A stretch of DNA of 64,000 nt from NCBI GenBank assembly GCA_030041475.1, contig JASHNU010000073.1, forward strand, positions 186,001 to 250,000, read 5' to 3'. This DNA is from Candidatus Sulfotelmatobacter sp. (GTDB taxonomy: Bacteria > Acidobacteriota > Terriglobia > Terriglobales > Acidobacteriaceae). The position numbers were made by a program, and so were the translations under genes. Below are positions 36,537 to 45,337 of the stretch, one piece after another (position 1 is the stretch's first letter; each line of letters begins with the position of its first letter). Below the pieces are notes generated by a model that was given only the letters and a program-made list of their open reading frames with translations, was not told where the DNA came from and did not search any database.

Positions 36537-39290
36537 GTGAGTCAGGTATCCAGCCCCGCCATACGCTCCATCGTTGACAAGGCTTATCCTGCCGCTCCCC
36601 GTGCGCGTGCAGGCTTGGATCCACTTTTCCTTCCCCGCTCGGCAGCGGTGATCGGGGCCACCGATCGGCCGGGAACGGTCGGCCGTAGCGTGATCTCGCA
36701 TCTGCTCGACAGCAAGTTTCCCATCAAAGTCCATGCTGTAAATCCCAGCCATGGTGAGGTCCTCGGCATCAAAACGCACAAGAATATTTGCGACATCGAG
36801 GGTGGAGTGGACCTGGCCCTGGTGGTCACGCCGGCCCAGACCGTGCCCCAGATCATCGGCGAGTGCGTAGACGCGGGCGTGAAATCAGCTGTCGTGATCT
36901 CCGCCGGATTCCGCGAGCAAGGGCCTGCGGGTGCAGCGCTGGAAGAAGAAATTCAGAAGCATCTGCGGCGCGGGAGTCTGCGTCTGATCGGTCCCAACTG
37001 CATGGGCTTCATGAATCCCAGCATCGGATTGAATGCGACCTTCGCCAAGACCCTGCCAGAAAAAGGCAGTGTCGCCTTTCTCAGCCAGAGTGGCGCGCTG
37101 CTGACGGCGATTCTCGACTGGAGCAAACGCGAGCATGTCGGCTTCAGTACCATCGTTTCCACCGGTTCGATGCTCGATGTCGGCTGGGGCGATCTCATCT
37201 ACTACTTCGGCGACGATCCGCACACCAAGAGCATTCTTCTCTACATGGAGTCGGTAGGAGATGCGCGTTCATTCCTCTCCGCGGCCCGCGAGATCGCTCT
37301 CAGCAAGCCCATCATCGTCATCAAGGCGGGACGCTCGGAAGCTGCTTCGCGCGCGGCCGCGTCGCACACTGGGGCGTTGACCGGAAGCGACGACGTTCTG
37401 GATGCGGCGTTCCGCCGCTGCGGCGTGCTGCGCGTGCAGAATATCGCCGACCTGTTCTATATGGCCGAAGTGCTGAGCAAGCAGCCGCGCCCGCGTGGCC
37501 CGCGCCTGACGATCGTGACCAACGCGGGAGGGCCGGGCGTGCTGGCCACGGACGCACTCATCGCGACCGGCGGCAAGCTCACTGAACTCTCGCCGGATTC
37601 TCTGCAACAGCTCGACAGCTTTCTCTCTCCTCACTGGAGTCACGGCAATCCCGTCGACGTTCTGGCCGATACGAATGCGGAGGGTTTGGTCAAGGCGGTG
37701 GACATCGCATCGAAAGACCCGGGAAGCGACGGCTTGCTCGCGGTGATTGCGCCGCAGGGTCTCGCCGATCCCACCCAGGTAGCGGAACGCATGCGGCCCT
37801 ACGCCCACAGCTCGGGCAAACCAGTGCTGGCCAGCTGGATGGGCGGCGACGGCGTGGCGCAAGGGACCGCGATTCTCAATGCCGCCGGCATCCCCACCTT
37901 CAACTATCCCGACGCTGCGGCTCGCGCCTTCACTTACATGTGGCGCTACACCTACAACTTGCGCGGTCTCTATGAGACTCCGGCGCTGGTAGAAGGACCC
38001 GAGATCTCCGCCGAGGCGCGCCGCAAGGTCAGAGAATTCGTGCAAAGCGCGCGCTCCTGCGGCCGAACCTTGCTCAACGAATTCGAATCCAAGCAGCTGC
38101 TGGCCAACTACGGAATTCCGGTGGTCGAAACCCGCGTGGCCGAAAACGAAGAGCAGGCAGTGGCGCTCGCTGCCGAAATCGGCTATCCCGTCGTACTGAA
38201 ACTCTTGTCGAATACCATTGCCCACAAAACCGACGTGAACGGTGTTCATCTCGGTCTGAAGAACGAGGAGCAGGTACACACCGCGTTTCGTGCTATTCAG
38301 TCTTCGGTTGCGCAAAACGCCGGCCCCGAACACTTCTCCGGTGTGACCGTGCAGCCCAATGTGAAGCGCGAAGGCTACGAACTCATTCTGGGCAGCAGCG
38401 TGGATGCGCAGTTTGGTCCCGTCATTTTGTTTGGCACGGGCGGAGTTATGGTTGAAGTGTACCGCGACCGCGCACTGGCGCTGCCGCCACTGAACACCAC
38501 TCTGGCCCATCGCTTGATGGAGCAGACAAAGATCTTCTCTGCACTCGAGGGCGTGCGCGGGCGCCAACCGGTTAACTTGACCGCCCTCGAAGGCTTGCTG
38601 GTGCGTTTCAGTCAACTTGTGATCGAGCAACCATGGATCAAGGAGATTGACATCAATCCTGTCCTGGCCACACCGGAACACCTGCTCGCACTCGATGCAC
38701 GCATGGTCCTCCATGACGCCACAGTCCGGTCAGAGCAACTGCCGCGGCCGACCATTCGGCCATACCCTGCGCAATACATCTGGTCGTGGAAACTCAAAGA
38801 CGGCACCCCGGCCACGATCCGCCCAATCCGTCCCGAGGACGAGCCGTTCATGGTGCAGTTTCACCACACGCTTTCCGAACGCAGCGTTTACCTGCGCTAT
38901 TTCTGCTCCTTGAGTCTGAGCACGCGCGTGGAGCACGAGCGTCTTGTGAGAATCTGTTTTGGCAGCTATGAGCGCGGATTTGCCCTGGTCGCTGATCGTA
39001 CGAACCCGGACACCGGACAGCACGAAATTCTCGGCGTAGCCCGGTTCAGCGCCATCAATAATGCCGAAGCGGAGGCGGCCGTTCTGGTTTCAGATCGTTG
39101 GCAGGGGCTCGGCCTGGGAACCGAATTACTGGCGAGCGTGGCTCGCGTCGCACGGGAGGAAAACTTCAAGAGACTTTCCGCTGAAATCCTGCGCGACAAC
39201 CTGGCAACGCAGGCCATCTTCAAGAAAGTGGGATTCCGCCTGCACGCAATGGATGATCCCTCTTCTGTGTCAGCTCTCCTGGAGCTTTAG
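36537..39290 (+). CDS. acyl-CoA synthetase (NDP-forming)/GNAT acetyltransferase fusion (PatZ-like)
   Basis: This is a 917-residue protein. Order: CoA-binding domain ([20 protein letters not shown]), ligase-CoA domain with [12 protein letters not shown] and [16 protein letters not shown]-grasp half ([39 protein letters not shown]), and from about residue 740 a GNAT domain ([30 protein letters not shown]). This is the layout of E. coli PatZ, which acetylates lysines and controls acetyl-CoA synthetase; in some relatives the first half is a true synthetase. I start at GTG 36537 after CCGGAGA, since the upstream frame is not family-like. Confidence 0.88.
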   Translation: MSQVSSPAIRSIVDKAYPAAPRARAGLDPLFLPRSAAVIGATDRPGTVGRSVISHLLDSKFPIKVHAVNPSHGEVLGIKTHKNICDIEGGVDLALVVTPAQTVPQIIGECVDAGVKSAVVISAGFREQGPAGAALEEEIQKHLRRGSLRLIGPNCMGFMNPSIGLNATFAKTLPEKGSVAFLSQSGALLTAILDWSKREHVGFSTIVSTGSMLDVGWGDLIYYFGDDPHTKSILLYMESVGDARSFLSAAREIALSKPIIVIKAGRSEAASRAAASHTGALTGSDDVLDAAFRRCGVLRVQNIADLFYMAEVLSKQPRPRGPRLTIVTNAGGPGVLATDALIATGGKLTELSPDSLQQLDSFLSPHWSHGNPVDVLADTNAEGLVKAVDIASKDPGSDGLLAVIAPQGLADPTQVAERMRPYAHSSGKPVLASWMGGDGVAQGTAILNAAGIPTFNYPDAAARAFTYMWRYTYNLRGLYETPALVEGPEISAEARRKVREFVQSARSCGRTLLNEFESKQLLANYGIPVVETRVAENEEQAVALAAEIGYPVVLKLLSNTIAHKTDVNGVHLGLKNEEQVHTAFRAIQSSVAQNAGPEHFSGVTVQPNVKREGYELILGSSVDAQFGPVILFGTGGVMVEVYRDRALALPPLNTTLAHRLMEQTKIFSALEGVRGRQPVNLTALEGLLVRFSQLVIEQPWIKEIDINPVLATPEHLLALDARMVLHDATVRSEQLPRPTIRPYPAQYIWSWKLKDGTPATIRPIRPEDEPFMVQFHHTLSERSVYLRYFCSLSLSTRVEHERLVRICFGSYERGFALVADRTNPDTGQHEILGVARFSAINNAEAEAAVLVSDRWQGLGLGTELLASVARVAREENFKRLSAEILRDNLATQAIFKKVGFRLHAMDDPSSVSALLEL

Positions 39291-39317
39291 AAGCTGGCCG
39301 CGCGTGAAGTCACGCCC

Positions 39318-39770
39318 TTAAACCACGCGCGCGGGTTTCACGATTTCCAACTGAGGCTCGAACTTCAGCGCCGTTCCGATCGCGCGCGAAACCAAACACA
39401 GTTTTTCTGCTCGCTTCAGTAGATCGAGCGCACGCTCCCTTTCATCGGCTGACGCGATCTTGAGATTGGGCCGTACCACGATTTGAGTGAAAGTCCAGCC
39501 CGCTTCTCCCTTGCGTACCGTGCCGCTGGCTTCCACCTGCAGGTCAGTGAAGTTAAACTGCGCTGTTCCGGCAATCGCTCTCAGGGTCGTGGTGTAGCAA
39601 CCCGCCAGGGCCGCCAGTAAGAGTTCCTCCGGCGTCCACCGGCCTTCGAGGCCGCCAAATTCTGTTGGGGCCGTAAAGTGGATTGCATTGGGCGCGGAGT
39701 CGGACTTGGCCAGACCCGTGCGTCCGGAAGTCCACCATGCTGCTACTCGATATGCGTGCTCGTCATTCAT
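39318..39770 (-). CDS. OsmC/Ohr-family protein
   Basis: This is a 150-residue thiol-dependent peroxidase-like protein. The two conserved cysteines lie in LLAALAGCYTTTL and KLCLVSRAI. RWTPEELLLAALAGC is the family signature. It would reduce organic hydroperoxides. It converges with the PatZ-like gene and lies next to the Cys-rich gene on the same strand. Confidence 0.9.
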   Translation of the reverse strand: MNDEHAYRVAAWWTSGRTGLAKSDSAPNAIHFTAPTEFGGLEGRWTPEELLLAALAGCYTTTLRAIAGTAQFNFTDLQVEASGTVRKGEAGWTFTQIVVRPNLKIASADERERALDLLKRAEKLCLVSRAIGTALKFEPQLEIVKPARVV

Positions 39771-39879
39771 GACGCTTTGATTTCTCCTTGGGAGATGGAA
39801 TTGTCGGTTTCATTCCGCCAGATAAGGTGGAGCGAACGGGGCCCGGTCACCGCTTCTGTGCAGGTTCAGAGCCGGCGGA

Positions 39880-40266
39880 CTAGGCCACTCCGTTCTTTTG
39901 GGTCACTGCGCGCTCCTGCTCAATCTTCTGAATCTGGTTGCGCAGCCAATTCGCCAGCGCCTCCTCCATTTCGACCTGGCTCGCCGTGCGATAAAGATCG
40001 TCCACCGTCTGCCCCTGCTCCGTCAGCCGAATAAACCGGCACGGAACGATTTCCGAACGCTGATCCTCGGGAACGAATTGCTCCAGCAGGCAGGTCTCGC
40101 AGGGATGCGGCCGGGTCGGATCACAGAAGTTGGGGCAAATCGGCGAGTCTTCGAAAATCGCCGGGGCGCGCCAAGGTGTGCGCGGAGACCGCCCGTACCC
40201 GCCGTCCTCCAGAAAGCTGAGTTCAAACTTGAGAACCTCTAGGATGTCGCGATCGTCTTGAGTCAT
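39880..40266 (-). CDS. Cys-rich conserved-looking protein with triple CRP-like sites upstream
   Basis: This is a 128-residue soluble protein I do not recognise. The middle carries five cysteines, C-X3-C (ICPNFCDP), CETC and a later VPCRF, which could bind zinc or an Fe-S cluster. The ends are helical. Three palindromes of the TGTGA-N6-TCACA type lie 70-193 bases upstream, the densest array in the window, so expression is probably tied to the cytochrome/nifJ regulon. Confidence 0.7.
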   Translation of the reverse strand: MTQDDRDILEVLKFELSFLEDGGYGRSPRTPWRAPAIFEDSPICPNFCDPTRPHPCETCLLEQFVPEDQRSEIVPCRFIRLTEQGQTVDDLYRTASQVEMEEALANWLRNQIQKIEQERAVTQKNGVA

Positions 40267-40335
40267 AGGGCACCTCGATTGGGGTGAGAATGCCAGAGCC
40301 TAAGCGGGAACTCCGTGTATTCCGTCACTGGGAAT

Positions 40336-40351
40336 AGTGATTTGGCTCACA
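40336..40351. promoter_or_regulatory. CRP-like operator AGTGA-N6-TCACA
   Basis: AGTGATTTGGCTCACA lies 70 bases upstream of the Cys-rich gene and matches the consensus in nine of ten half-site bases. Confidence 0.55.
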
Positions 40352-40421
40352 TAGAAGGCATGTGGTTGCGGGCGCCAACGTGCGACTTGCCCCTATTTTG
40401 AGGGAATTTCACGGGGAAAGG

Positions 40422-40437
40422 CGTGATTCTAATCACA
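40422..40437. promoter_or_regulatory. CRP-like operator CGTGA-N6-TCACA
   Basis: CGTGATTCTAATCACA shares the inner TTCTAATCACA half with the perfect site before nifJ. Its centre is 22 bases from the next site. Confidence 0.6.
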
Positions 40438-40443
40438 GGGGAG

Positions 40444-40459
40444 TGTGATCCTGATCAAA
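40444..40459. promoter_or_regulatory. CRP-like operator TGTGA-N6-TCAAA
   Basis: TGTGATCCTGATCAAA is centred 22 bases from the preceding site, two helical turns away, on the same face of the DNA. Confidence 0.5.
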
Positions 40460-40593
40460 CACAGGCCAGAGCATCCGAATCCAGATTGGTCCTGAAATCG
40501 GCCTGATACGGGGGATACCTGCCACAACCTGAGATCGTACTGAAATCACACCGATGTGTGATTCCAAGCCGAGGCATCCGAACCACGAATCTT

Positions 40594-41739
40594 TCAACGC
40601 TTCTGAGGAGGCATGTAGGCGCAGCAGGGCTCCTCCGCGAACAGATCACCGGTCATCGCATAGGCGCGCGCCCGCGACCCGCCACAGACATTGCGGACTT
40701 CGCAACGACCGCACTTGCCCTTGAGTTGCGAACTGTCTCGCAGGGACACGAACAAAGGCGAATCACCGAAGAGTCTTGCGAGTGGCTCTCTGGTCACGTT
40801 GCCGGCCGAAAGGCGCAGGAAACGGCTGGGGTAGACCTCGCCTTCATGATTGATGAAGACGAAACCTTTGCCGTCGTTTACGCCTTTGGGAGCGCAGGTG
40901 ATGGCCTCTGACTCTGTCAAGTCGGCCTGCGATTCCCGCAACCGCTGCTGCAAGAGATACCGCTGATAGTGCTGGCCTTCCGTGGTTTTGATCTGAAAGT
41001 GTACCCGCTTCGAGGCTGCGTACAGCTTAGCAAACACCTCTTCGTGTTCCTCGGCAGTAAGTAGTTCCGCCACCTGATCCCGGTTGCTGGGAACCAGGAA
41101 GAAGACATTCCACAGGGCCAGGTCGAGACGAGCAAGCAACTCGATCATGGGATCGATATCGTGAAAATTGCGTCGCGCCACGACGGTGTTGATCTGCACC
41201 GGCAACTCCACATCATGGCAAAACCCGATGGCGTCAAGCGTGCGCTTGTGAGCTCCGGCAACCTTCCAATAGGCGTCGTCGAGCACAGCTGTCGAGCCAT
41301 GCATCCACAAAGCAAGGCGCATCAGGCCGCGCGCTTTCAGCTCAGCAACGGTCTCGGCATCCAGCTTCGCAGTAGGAGGCAGCGTCAGAGAAGTCCGCAC
41401 CGAGCGGCGCGCCGCAAACTCGACGATGGGAAACAGATCCGGCCGCTGCAGCGGATCGCCGCCCGTCAGCACAAGCAGTGGCACGTGCATGGCCGCCACC
41501 TCTTCGATCATATGAAAGGCTTCGGCGGTCGAGAATTCCCTCTTGTCCCGGGCGGACCGCGCGCTTCTTGCGAGCGCAGATTTCCGGTCGCAAGGCGGTG
41601 TCATCTCCCACGTCACTTGTAGCGGCCGCAGCTGAAAATTCGGACCCTTCGACCCCGCCAAACTCGACCAGCCCGCCGCAGATGACGGGACCTTTCCGGC
41701 AGTGGCCGCGTGCACGGGTTTCGCCAAGGCATTCGACAT
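40594..41739 (-). CDS. radical-SAM/SPASM-like protein with degenerate cluster motif
   Basis: This is a 381-residue protein. The frame aligns to NirJ/AhbD/PqqE-type SPASM radical-SAM proteins: WEMTPPC, LTGGDPLQRPDLFPIVEFA, INTVVARRN, then FVFINHEGEVYPSRF and a Cys-rich end (CGRCEVRNVCGGSRARAY, CCAY). The radical-SAM motif, normally CX3CX2C after WEMT, reads C50-X3-S54-X2-A57, so two of three cluster ligands are missing while the SPASM cysteines remain. The frame is unbroken, and a single-base shift does not restore the motif. It may have lost SAM chemistry, or use its C-terminal cluster only. It is divergent from the cytochrome operon. Confidence 0.75.
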   Translation of the reverse strand: MSNALAKPVHAATAGKVPSSAAGWSSLAGSKGPNFQLRPLQVTWEMTPPCDRKSALARSARSARDKREFSTAEAFHMIEEVAAMHVPLLVLTGGDPLQRPDLFPIVEFAARRSVRTSLTLPPTAKLDAETVAELKARGLMRLALWMHGSTAVLDDAYWKVAGAHKRTLDAIGFCHDVELPVQINTVVARRNFHDIDPMIELLARLDLALWNVFFLVPSNRDQVAELLTAEEHEEVFAKLYAASKRVHFQIKTTEGQHYQRYLLQQRLRESQADLTESEAITCAPKGVNDGKGFVFINHEGEVYPSRFLRLSAGNVTREPLARLFGDSPLFVSLRDSSQLKGKCGRCEVRNVCGGSRARAYAMTGDLFAEEPCCAYMPPQKR

Positions 41740-41796
41740 GGCACAAAGGTTAGTTCTAATCTACGGCTAGCAACAGTGCGGGGTCGCACCGAAGGC

Positions 41797-41812
41797 CGTG
41801 ACAGCGGTCACA
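41797..41812. promoter_or_regulatory. CRP-like operator CGTGA-N6-TCACA
   Basis: CGTGACAGCGGTCACA lies 57 bases from the radical-SAM ATG in the divergent promoter region. Confidence 0.6.
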
Positions 41813-41830
41813 AAACCCGGCGGAAGGCCT

Positions 41831-41846
41831 TGTGATCTCTGTCACG
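41831..41846. promoter_or_regulatory. CRP-like operator TGTGA-N6-TCACG
   Basis: TGTGATCTCTGTCACG lies mid-way between the divergent radical-SAM and cytochrome c genes. Confidence 0.6.
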
Positions 41847-41852
41847 GGGCCA

Positions 41853-41868
41853 AGTGACTTCTGCCATA
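41853..41868. promoter_or_regulatory. weak CRP-like site AGTGA-N6-CCATA
   Basis: Only the left half, AGTGA, fits well. The centre is again exactly 22 bases from the previous site, which is why it is listed. It lies 61 bases before the cytochrome c start. Confidence 0.35.
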
Positions 41869-41929
41869 GGTCAGTGCGGACCCTCATGCGAACCTACCCT
41901 GTTGCAAAAACTCTCAGGAGGAAACCAAA

Positions 41930-42247
41930 GTGAAACGACTTGTCATTCGGGCAACCCTGGTAACGCTGTTGGCAGTTGCTGTTGTCGCTCTCTATAGTCC
42001 ATCCGTCGCAGCGCAGGATGCCGCGGGAACCTACAAAGCCAAGTGCGCCATGTGCCATGGACCTGACGGCAAGGGCGGCAAAATGGGGACCCGCGACTTT
42101 GCCTCGCCTGAAGTAAAAGCCGAAACCGATGCCCAACTGACTGAGATCGTCACCAAGGGCAAGGGCAAGATGCCGGCCTACGAGGGCAAGCTGAAAGATA
42201 CGGAGATCAAAGACCTGGTTGCATACGTCCGCAGCCTGGCCAAGTAA
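41930..42247 (+). CDS. small periplasmic class I cytochrome c
   Basis: This is a 105-residue precursor. A signal peptide ends near residue 28 (SPSVAAQ). The single haem site is CAMCH in YKAKCAMCHGPDGKGG, and the distal Met is in GKGKMPAYEGK, followed by IKDLVAYVRSLAK, the usual C-terminal helix. Translation starts at GTG 41930, seven bases after AGGAGG. It is the first gene of the multihaem operon and probably a soluble electron carrier for it. Up to three CRP-like sites precede it. Confidence 0.92.
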   Translation: MKRLVIRATLVTLLAVAVVALYSPSVAAQDAAGTYKAKCAMCHGPDGKGGKMGTRDFASPEVKAETDAQLTEIVTKGKGKMPAYEGKLKDTEIKDLVAYVRSLAK

Positions 42248-42340
42248 GAGTTGCAGCGGCCGGGTTAAGGCAATAAGAAAGGCGGCTTTGGTGCAGCCGC
42301 ACAAAAATCGCTTGATTGTGAAGGACCGGCGGGTGAGAGT

Positions 42341-44404
42341 ATGCCAACGCGGACAAAACGGAATGTTTTTGCGCTTGGCATCGCTCTCACCCTCTTCTTA
42401 ACCGCCGGTGCCGCGCGCTCTGCCGCGCCAGAAATTTCCAGCACCGACGATTGTCTCGCCTGCCACAGCGACAAAACTCTGACCACCAAACGCGGCGTGC
42501 GCACCGTCTCTCTGTTTGTCGACGGCAAGAAGTTCGCCTCCTCGGTGCATGGTTCGTTTTCGTGCACCAACTGTCACGCTGACCTGGAGGGCAAAGACCT
42601 GCCCCACTCCACGCCTCTGGCCCGCGTCCAATGCGGTACCTGCCACACCGAGGAGCAGAAGCAGCACTCGCAGTCCCTGCACGGCAAAGCCATTGCCCGC
42701 GGCGACCCGCTCGCTCCCCATTGCGTCGATTGCCACGGCAATCACGACATTGTGCCCGTCCGGGACCGCAACTCCGCCGTGGCTCCGCTGAAAGTTCCTT
42801 TCGTTTGCGGAAGATGCCACCAGGAGGGCACGCCTGTCCAACTCAATCGCAATATCGACCAGCACGACATCCTGCAGAACTACTCCGAGAGCATTCATGG
42901 CGAGGCGCTGCTCCAGAAGGGCCTGGTGGTCGCGGCCAACTGCGTCTCCTGCCACACGCCGCACAACATCCTTCCTCACACCGATCCCAATTCCTCCATC
43001 AATCGGCGCAACATCGCGGCGACCTGCACCAAGTGTCACGCCGAGATCGAGACCGTACACCGCAAGACCATCCGCGGAGAGCTTTGGGAGAAGGAAGCTC
43101 ACGTTCTTCCCGCATGCGTGGACTGCCACCAGCCGCACAAGATCCGCAACGTTTTCTATACCCAAGGCATGGCTGACGCCGATTGCATGCGCTGCCACGC
43201 CAACGAAAAGTTGAAAGCGGCCGACGGCCGCAGCATGTTCGTAAGCGCCGCAGAAATCGCCGCCTCGCGGCATGCTCACCCGCGCACGCAGGCGACGCCC
43301 GTCTCCTGCAGCCAGTGCCACTCTGAAGTCAATGCCTCACGCGTCCGCCCCTGCGAGACGATCACTCACCCGGTCGACTGCAGCCGCTGCCACGTCGAGG
43401 TCGGCCAGCAGTACCAGCGCAGCAAGCACGGTCAACTTCTCGCCGCCAACGAACCCAACGCACCCAGTTGCAGGGACTGCCACAGCACGCATCGCATTCT
43501 CGACAAACGGGATCCTCAGTCGAAAACCTTCTCCACCAACGTGCCCAACCTGTGCGGCGGCTGCCACCGGGAAGGGCAGAAGGCGGCGGTTCGCTACACC
43601 GGCGCGCAGCACGAAATCATTCAGCATTACCAGGAAAGCATTCACGGCAAGGGCCTGCTGCGCAGCGGATTGACCGTTACCGCGACCTGCACCAACTGCC
43701 ATACCGCACACATGGTCCTGCCCGCGTCAGACCCGGAGTCCTCGGTCAATTCGAAAAATGTTCCGTCCACCTGCGGCGCCTGCCATCACGGCATCGAAGA
43801 GCAGTTCGAGCAGAGCATTCACTCGCGTCTTGTCACCAAGACCGACAAGCAACTCCCGGTTTGCAACGACTGCCACAGCGCCCACACCATCCGCCGCACC
43901 GACGACACCGGCTTCATGCTCGACATCATGGATAAGTGCGGCAAGTGCCACAGCGAGATCGCCAAGACTTACTTCGATACCTATCACGGCAAAGTGTCGC
44001 GCCTGGGCTATACCAAAACAGCGAAATGCTACGACTGCCACGGCGCGCACGATATTCTGCCACCCACCGATCCCCGTTCGCATCTGAGCCGCGCCAACGT
44101 GGTCGCAACCTGCCAGAAATGCCACGCCACCGCGACTCGCCGGTTTGCCGGCTATTTGACTCATGCCACGCACCACGATCCCAAGAAGTATCCGTTCCTG
44201 TTCTGGACGTTCTGGGGCATGACCACGCTTCTGATCTCGACCTTCGTGATGGGCGGCATGCACACTCTGCTCTGGCTCCCGCGTGCGTTGCAGATGCGCC
44301 GCGACCTGAAAGCCGAGGCAGCCCGCGAAGAAGGCAAAGAAGAAGAGGCGGAGCGGTCAAACGGAAGGAAATCGTCGGGCGAGGAGGGATCCCATGCCGA
44401 CTGA
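42341..44404 (+). CDS. 19-haem c-type cytochrome with C-terminal membrane anchor
   Basis: This is a 687-residue exported cytochrome. A signal segment (ALGIALTLFLTAGAA) is followed by 19 CXXCH motifs, from CLACH (about residue 38) to CQKCH (about 590). A membrane helix lies near the end (FWGMTTLLISTFVMGGMHTLLW), then a charged cytoplasmic tail, an unusual end for a multihaem protein. The sequence is internally duplicated: the part around QHDILQNYSESIHG and CVSCH is repeated around QHEIIQHYQESIHG and CTNCH. It resembles NrfB/c3-type electron-transfer proteins rather than NrfA. The stop overlaps the next gene by 11 bases. Confidence 0.9.
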   Translation: MPTRTKRNVFALGIALTLFLTAGAARSAAPEISSTDDCLACHSDKTLTTKRGVRTVSLFVDGKKFASSVHGSFSCTNCHADLEGKDLPHSTPLARVQCGTCHTEEQKQHSQSLHGKAIARGDPLAPHCVDCHGNHDIVPVRDRNSAVAPLKVPFVCGRCHQEGTPVQLNRNIDQHDILQNYSESIHGEALLQKGLVVAANCVSCHTPHNILPHTDPNSSINRRNIAATCTKCHAEIETVHRKTIRGELWEKEAHVLPACVDCHQPHKIRNVFYTQGMADADCMRCHANEKLKAADGRSMFVSAAEIAASRHAHPRTQATPVSCSQCHSEVNASRVRPCETITHPVDCSRCHVEVGQQYQRSKHGQLLAANEPNAPSCRDCHSTHRILDKRDPQSKTFSTNVPNLCGGCHREGQKAAVRYTGAQHEIIQHYQESIHGKGLLRSGLTVTATCTNCHTAHMVLPASDPESSVNSKNVPSTCGACHHGIEEQFEQSIHSRLVTKTDKQLPVCNDCHSAHTIRRTDDTGFMLDIMDKCGKCHSEIAKTYFDTYHGKVSRLGYTKTAKCYDCHGAHDILPPTDPRSHLSRANVVATCQKCHATATRRFAGYLTHATHHDPKKYPFLFWTFWGMTTLLISTFVMGGMHTLLWLPRALQMRRDLKAEAAREEGKEEEAERSNGRKSSGEEGSHAD

Positions 44405-45287
44405 TCTGGAGCTGCGATCCACGGAGGCACGGTCCGGGCGGGCGGCCGAACCTAAACGGCCCGAGCGCGAGTTCGTGCGCTTCACGCGCCTGCAGCGCAC
44501 GCTTCACGCCTGCATGATCCTAAGCTTTTTGAGCCTTGCCACGACCGGCCTGACTCTGAAGTTCTCGTACACGAGGTGGGCCGCGATGGTCTCCCGCTTC
44601 CTCGGCGGATTCCAGGTCGCCGGCTTCATTCATCGCAGCGCGGCAATTTTGATGTTCGGGGTTTTCGTCACTCACCTGTACAGCCTGGTGAAACTGAAGA
44701 AGCTGGAATACAAATCCTGGCGCGCTTTAATCCTCGGCCCCGACACTATGCTGCCCACACGTCAGGATCTGAAACAGTTCATTGCTACCATGCGTTGGTT
44801 CATCGGCATGGGCCCGCGGCCGCAATACGGGCGCTGGACCTACTGGGAAAAATTCGATTATTTCGCGGTGTTTTGGGGAATCGCGGTCATCGGTTCGACC
44901 GGTCTGACCCTGTGGTTTCCGACTTTCTTTACGCGCTTCATACCCGGCTCATTCATTAACGTCGCCACTGTCATTCATAGTGACGAAGCCCTGCTGGCCA
45001 CGGGCTTCATTTTTACCGTGCACTTCTTCAACACTCATTTGCGGCCGGAAAAGTTCCCCATGGACACAACTATTTTCACTGGCCACATGCCCCTGGCCGA
45101 ACTGAAGCGCGACAAGCCTTTGGAATACGAATCTCTGGTGAGCTCTGGCCTTCTGGAGCAACAGATGGAAGAGCCACAGCCGGAGATTGTGGTGCGTACG
45201 ATCCGGTTCCTTGCCTGGATCGCGCTTAGTATCGGTTTCAGCATCGTGATCTGGATCATTTACGCGATGCTGTTTGCATACAAGTAG
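44394..45287 (+). CDS. membrane cytochrome b (formate-dehydrogenase-gamma / b561-like)
   Basis: This is a 297-residue integral membrane protein with four main helices plus a C-terminal one: LHACMILSFLSLATTGLTLK, FIHRSAAILMFGVFVTHLY, YFAVFWGIAVIGSTGLTLWF, a helix with SDEALLATGFIFTVHFFN, and the last from about residue 268. Histidines in helices 1, 2 and 4 (RTLHAC, GFIHRS, VTHLY, TVIHSDE, VHFFNTH) suit two b haems. It should oxidise or reduce quinone and pass electrons to the multihaem partner. The start overlaps the upstream stop by 11 bases. Confidence 0.82.
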   Translation: MPTDLELRSTEARSGRAAEPKRPEREFVRFTRLQRTLHACMILSFLSLATTGLTLKFSYTRWAAMVSRFLGGFQVAGFIHRSAAILMFGVFVTHLYSLVKLKKLEYKSWRALILGPDTMLPTRQDLKQFIATMRWFIGMGPRPQYGRWTYWEKFDYFAVFWGIAVIGSTGLTLWFPTFFTRFIPGSFINVATVIHSDEALLATGFIFTVHFFNTHLRPEKFPMDTTIFTGHMPLAELKRDKPLEYESLVSSGLLEQQMEEPQPEIVVRTIRFLAWIALSIGFSIVIWIIYAMLFAYK

Positions 45288-45337
45288 CGCTGCCGGTCGC
45301 CCCCGACGCGATCCGCAGAGGCTACAAGGAGCATGTT

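Larger units (their letters stand above)
40267..40593. other. 327-base regulatory gap with three to four CRP-like sites
   Basis: This region between the Cys-rich and radical-SAM genes (both minus strand) has no gene. It holds palindromes at 40336-40351, 40422-40437 and 40444-40459, plus an everted TCACA-N6-TGTGA at 40546-40561. Confidence 0.6.

Noticed and set aside
40546-40561. TCACA-N6-TGTGA everted repeat as an operator
   Set aside because: The half-sites point away from each other, unlike the sites bound by CRP-type dimers; kept only as a note.
41590-41620. Frameshift or sequencing error as the reason for the missing radical-SAM cysteines
   Set aside because: Neither of the two alternative frames gives CX3CX2C at this place, and the sequence on both sides is in the same frame.
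42282-42300. GCGGCT...AGCCGC hairpin between cytochrome c and the 19-haem gene as a terminator
   Set aside because: The stem is only six base pairs with no T-run; at most an mRNA-processing or attenuation element.
42398-43321. Long open frames on the opposite strand of the multihaem genes (also 46118-47623 and 52482-53522)
   Set aside because: They mirror the GC-rich codons of the true genes, have no ribosome sites and no family-like sequence.
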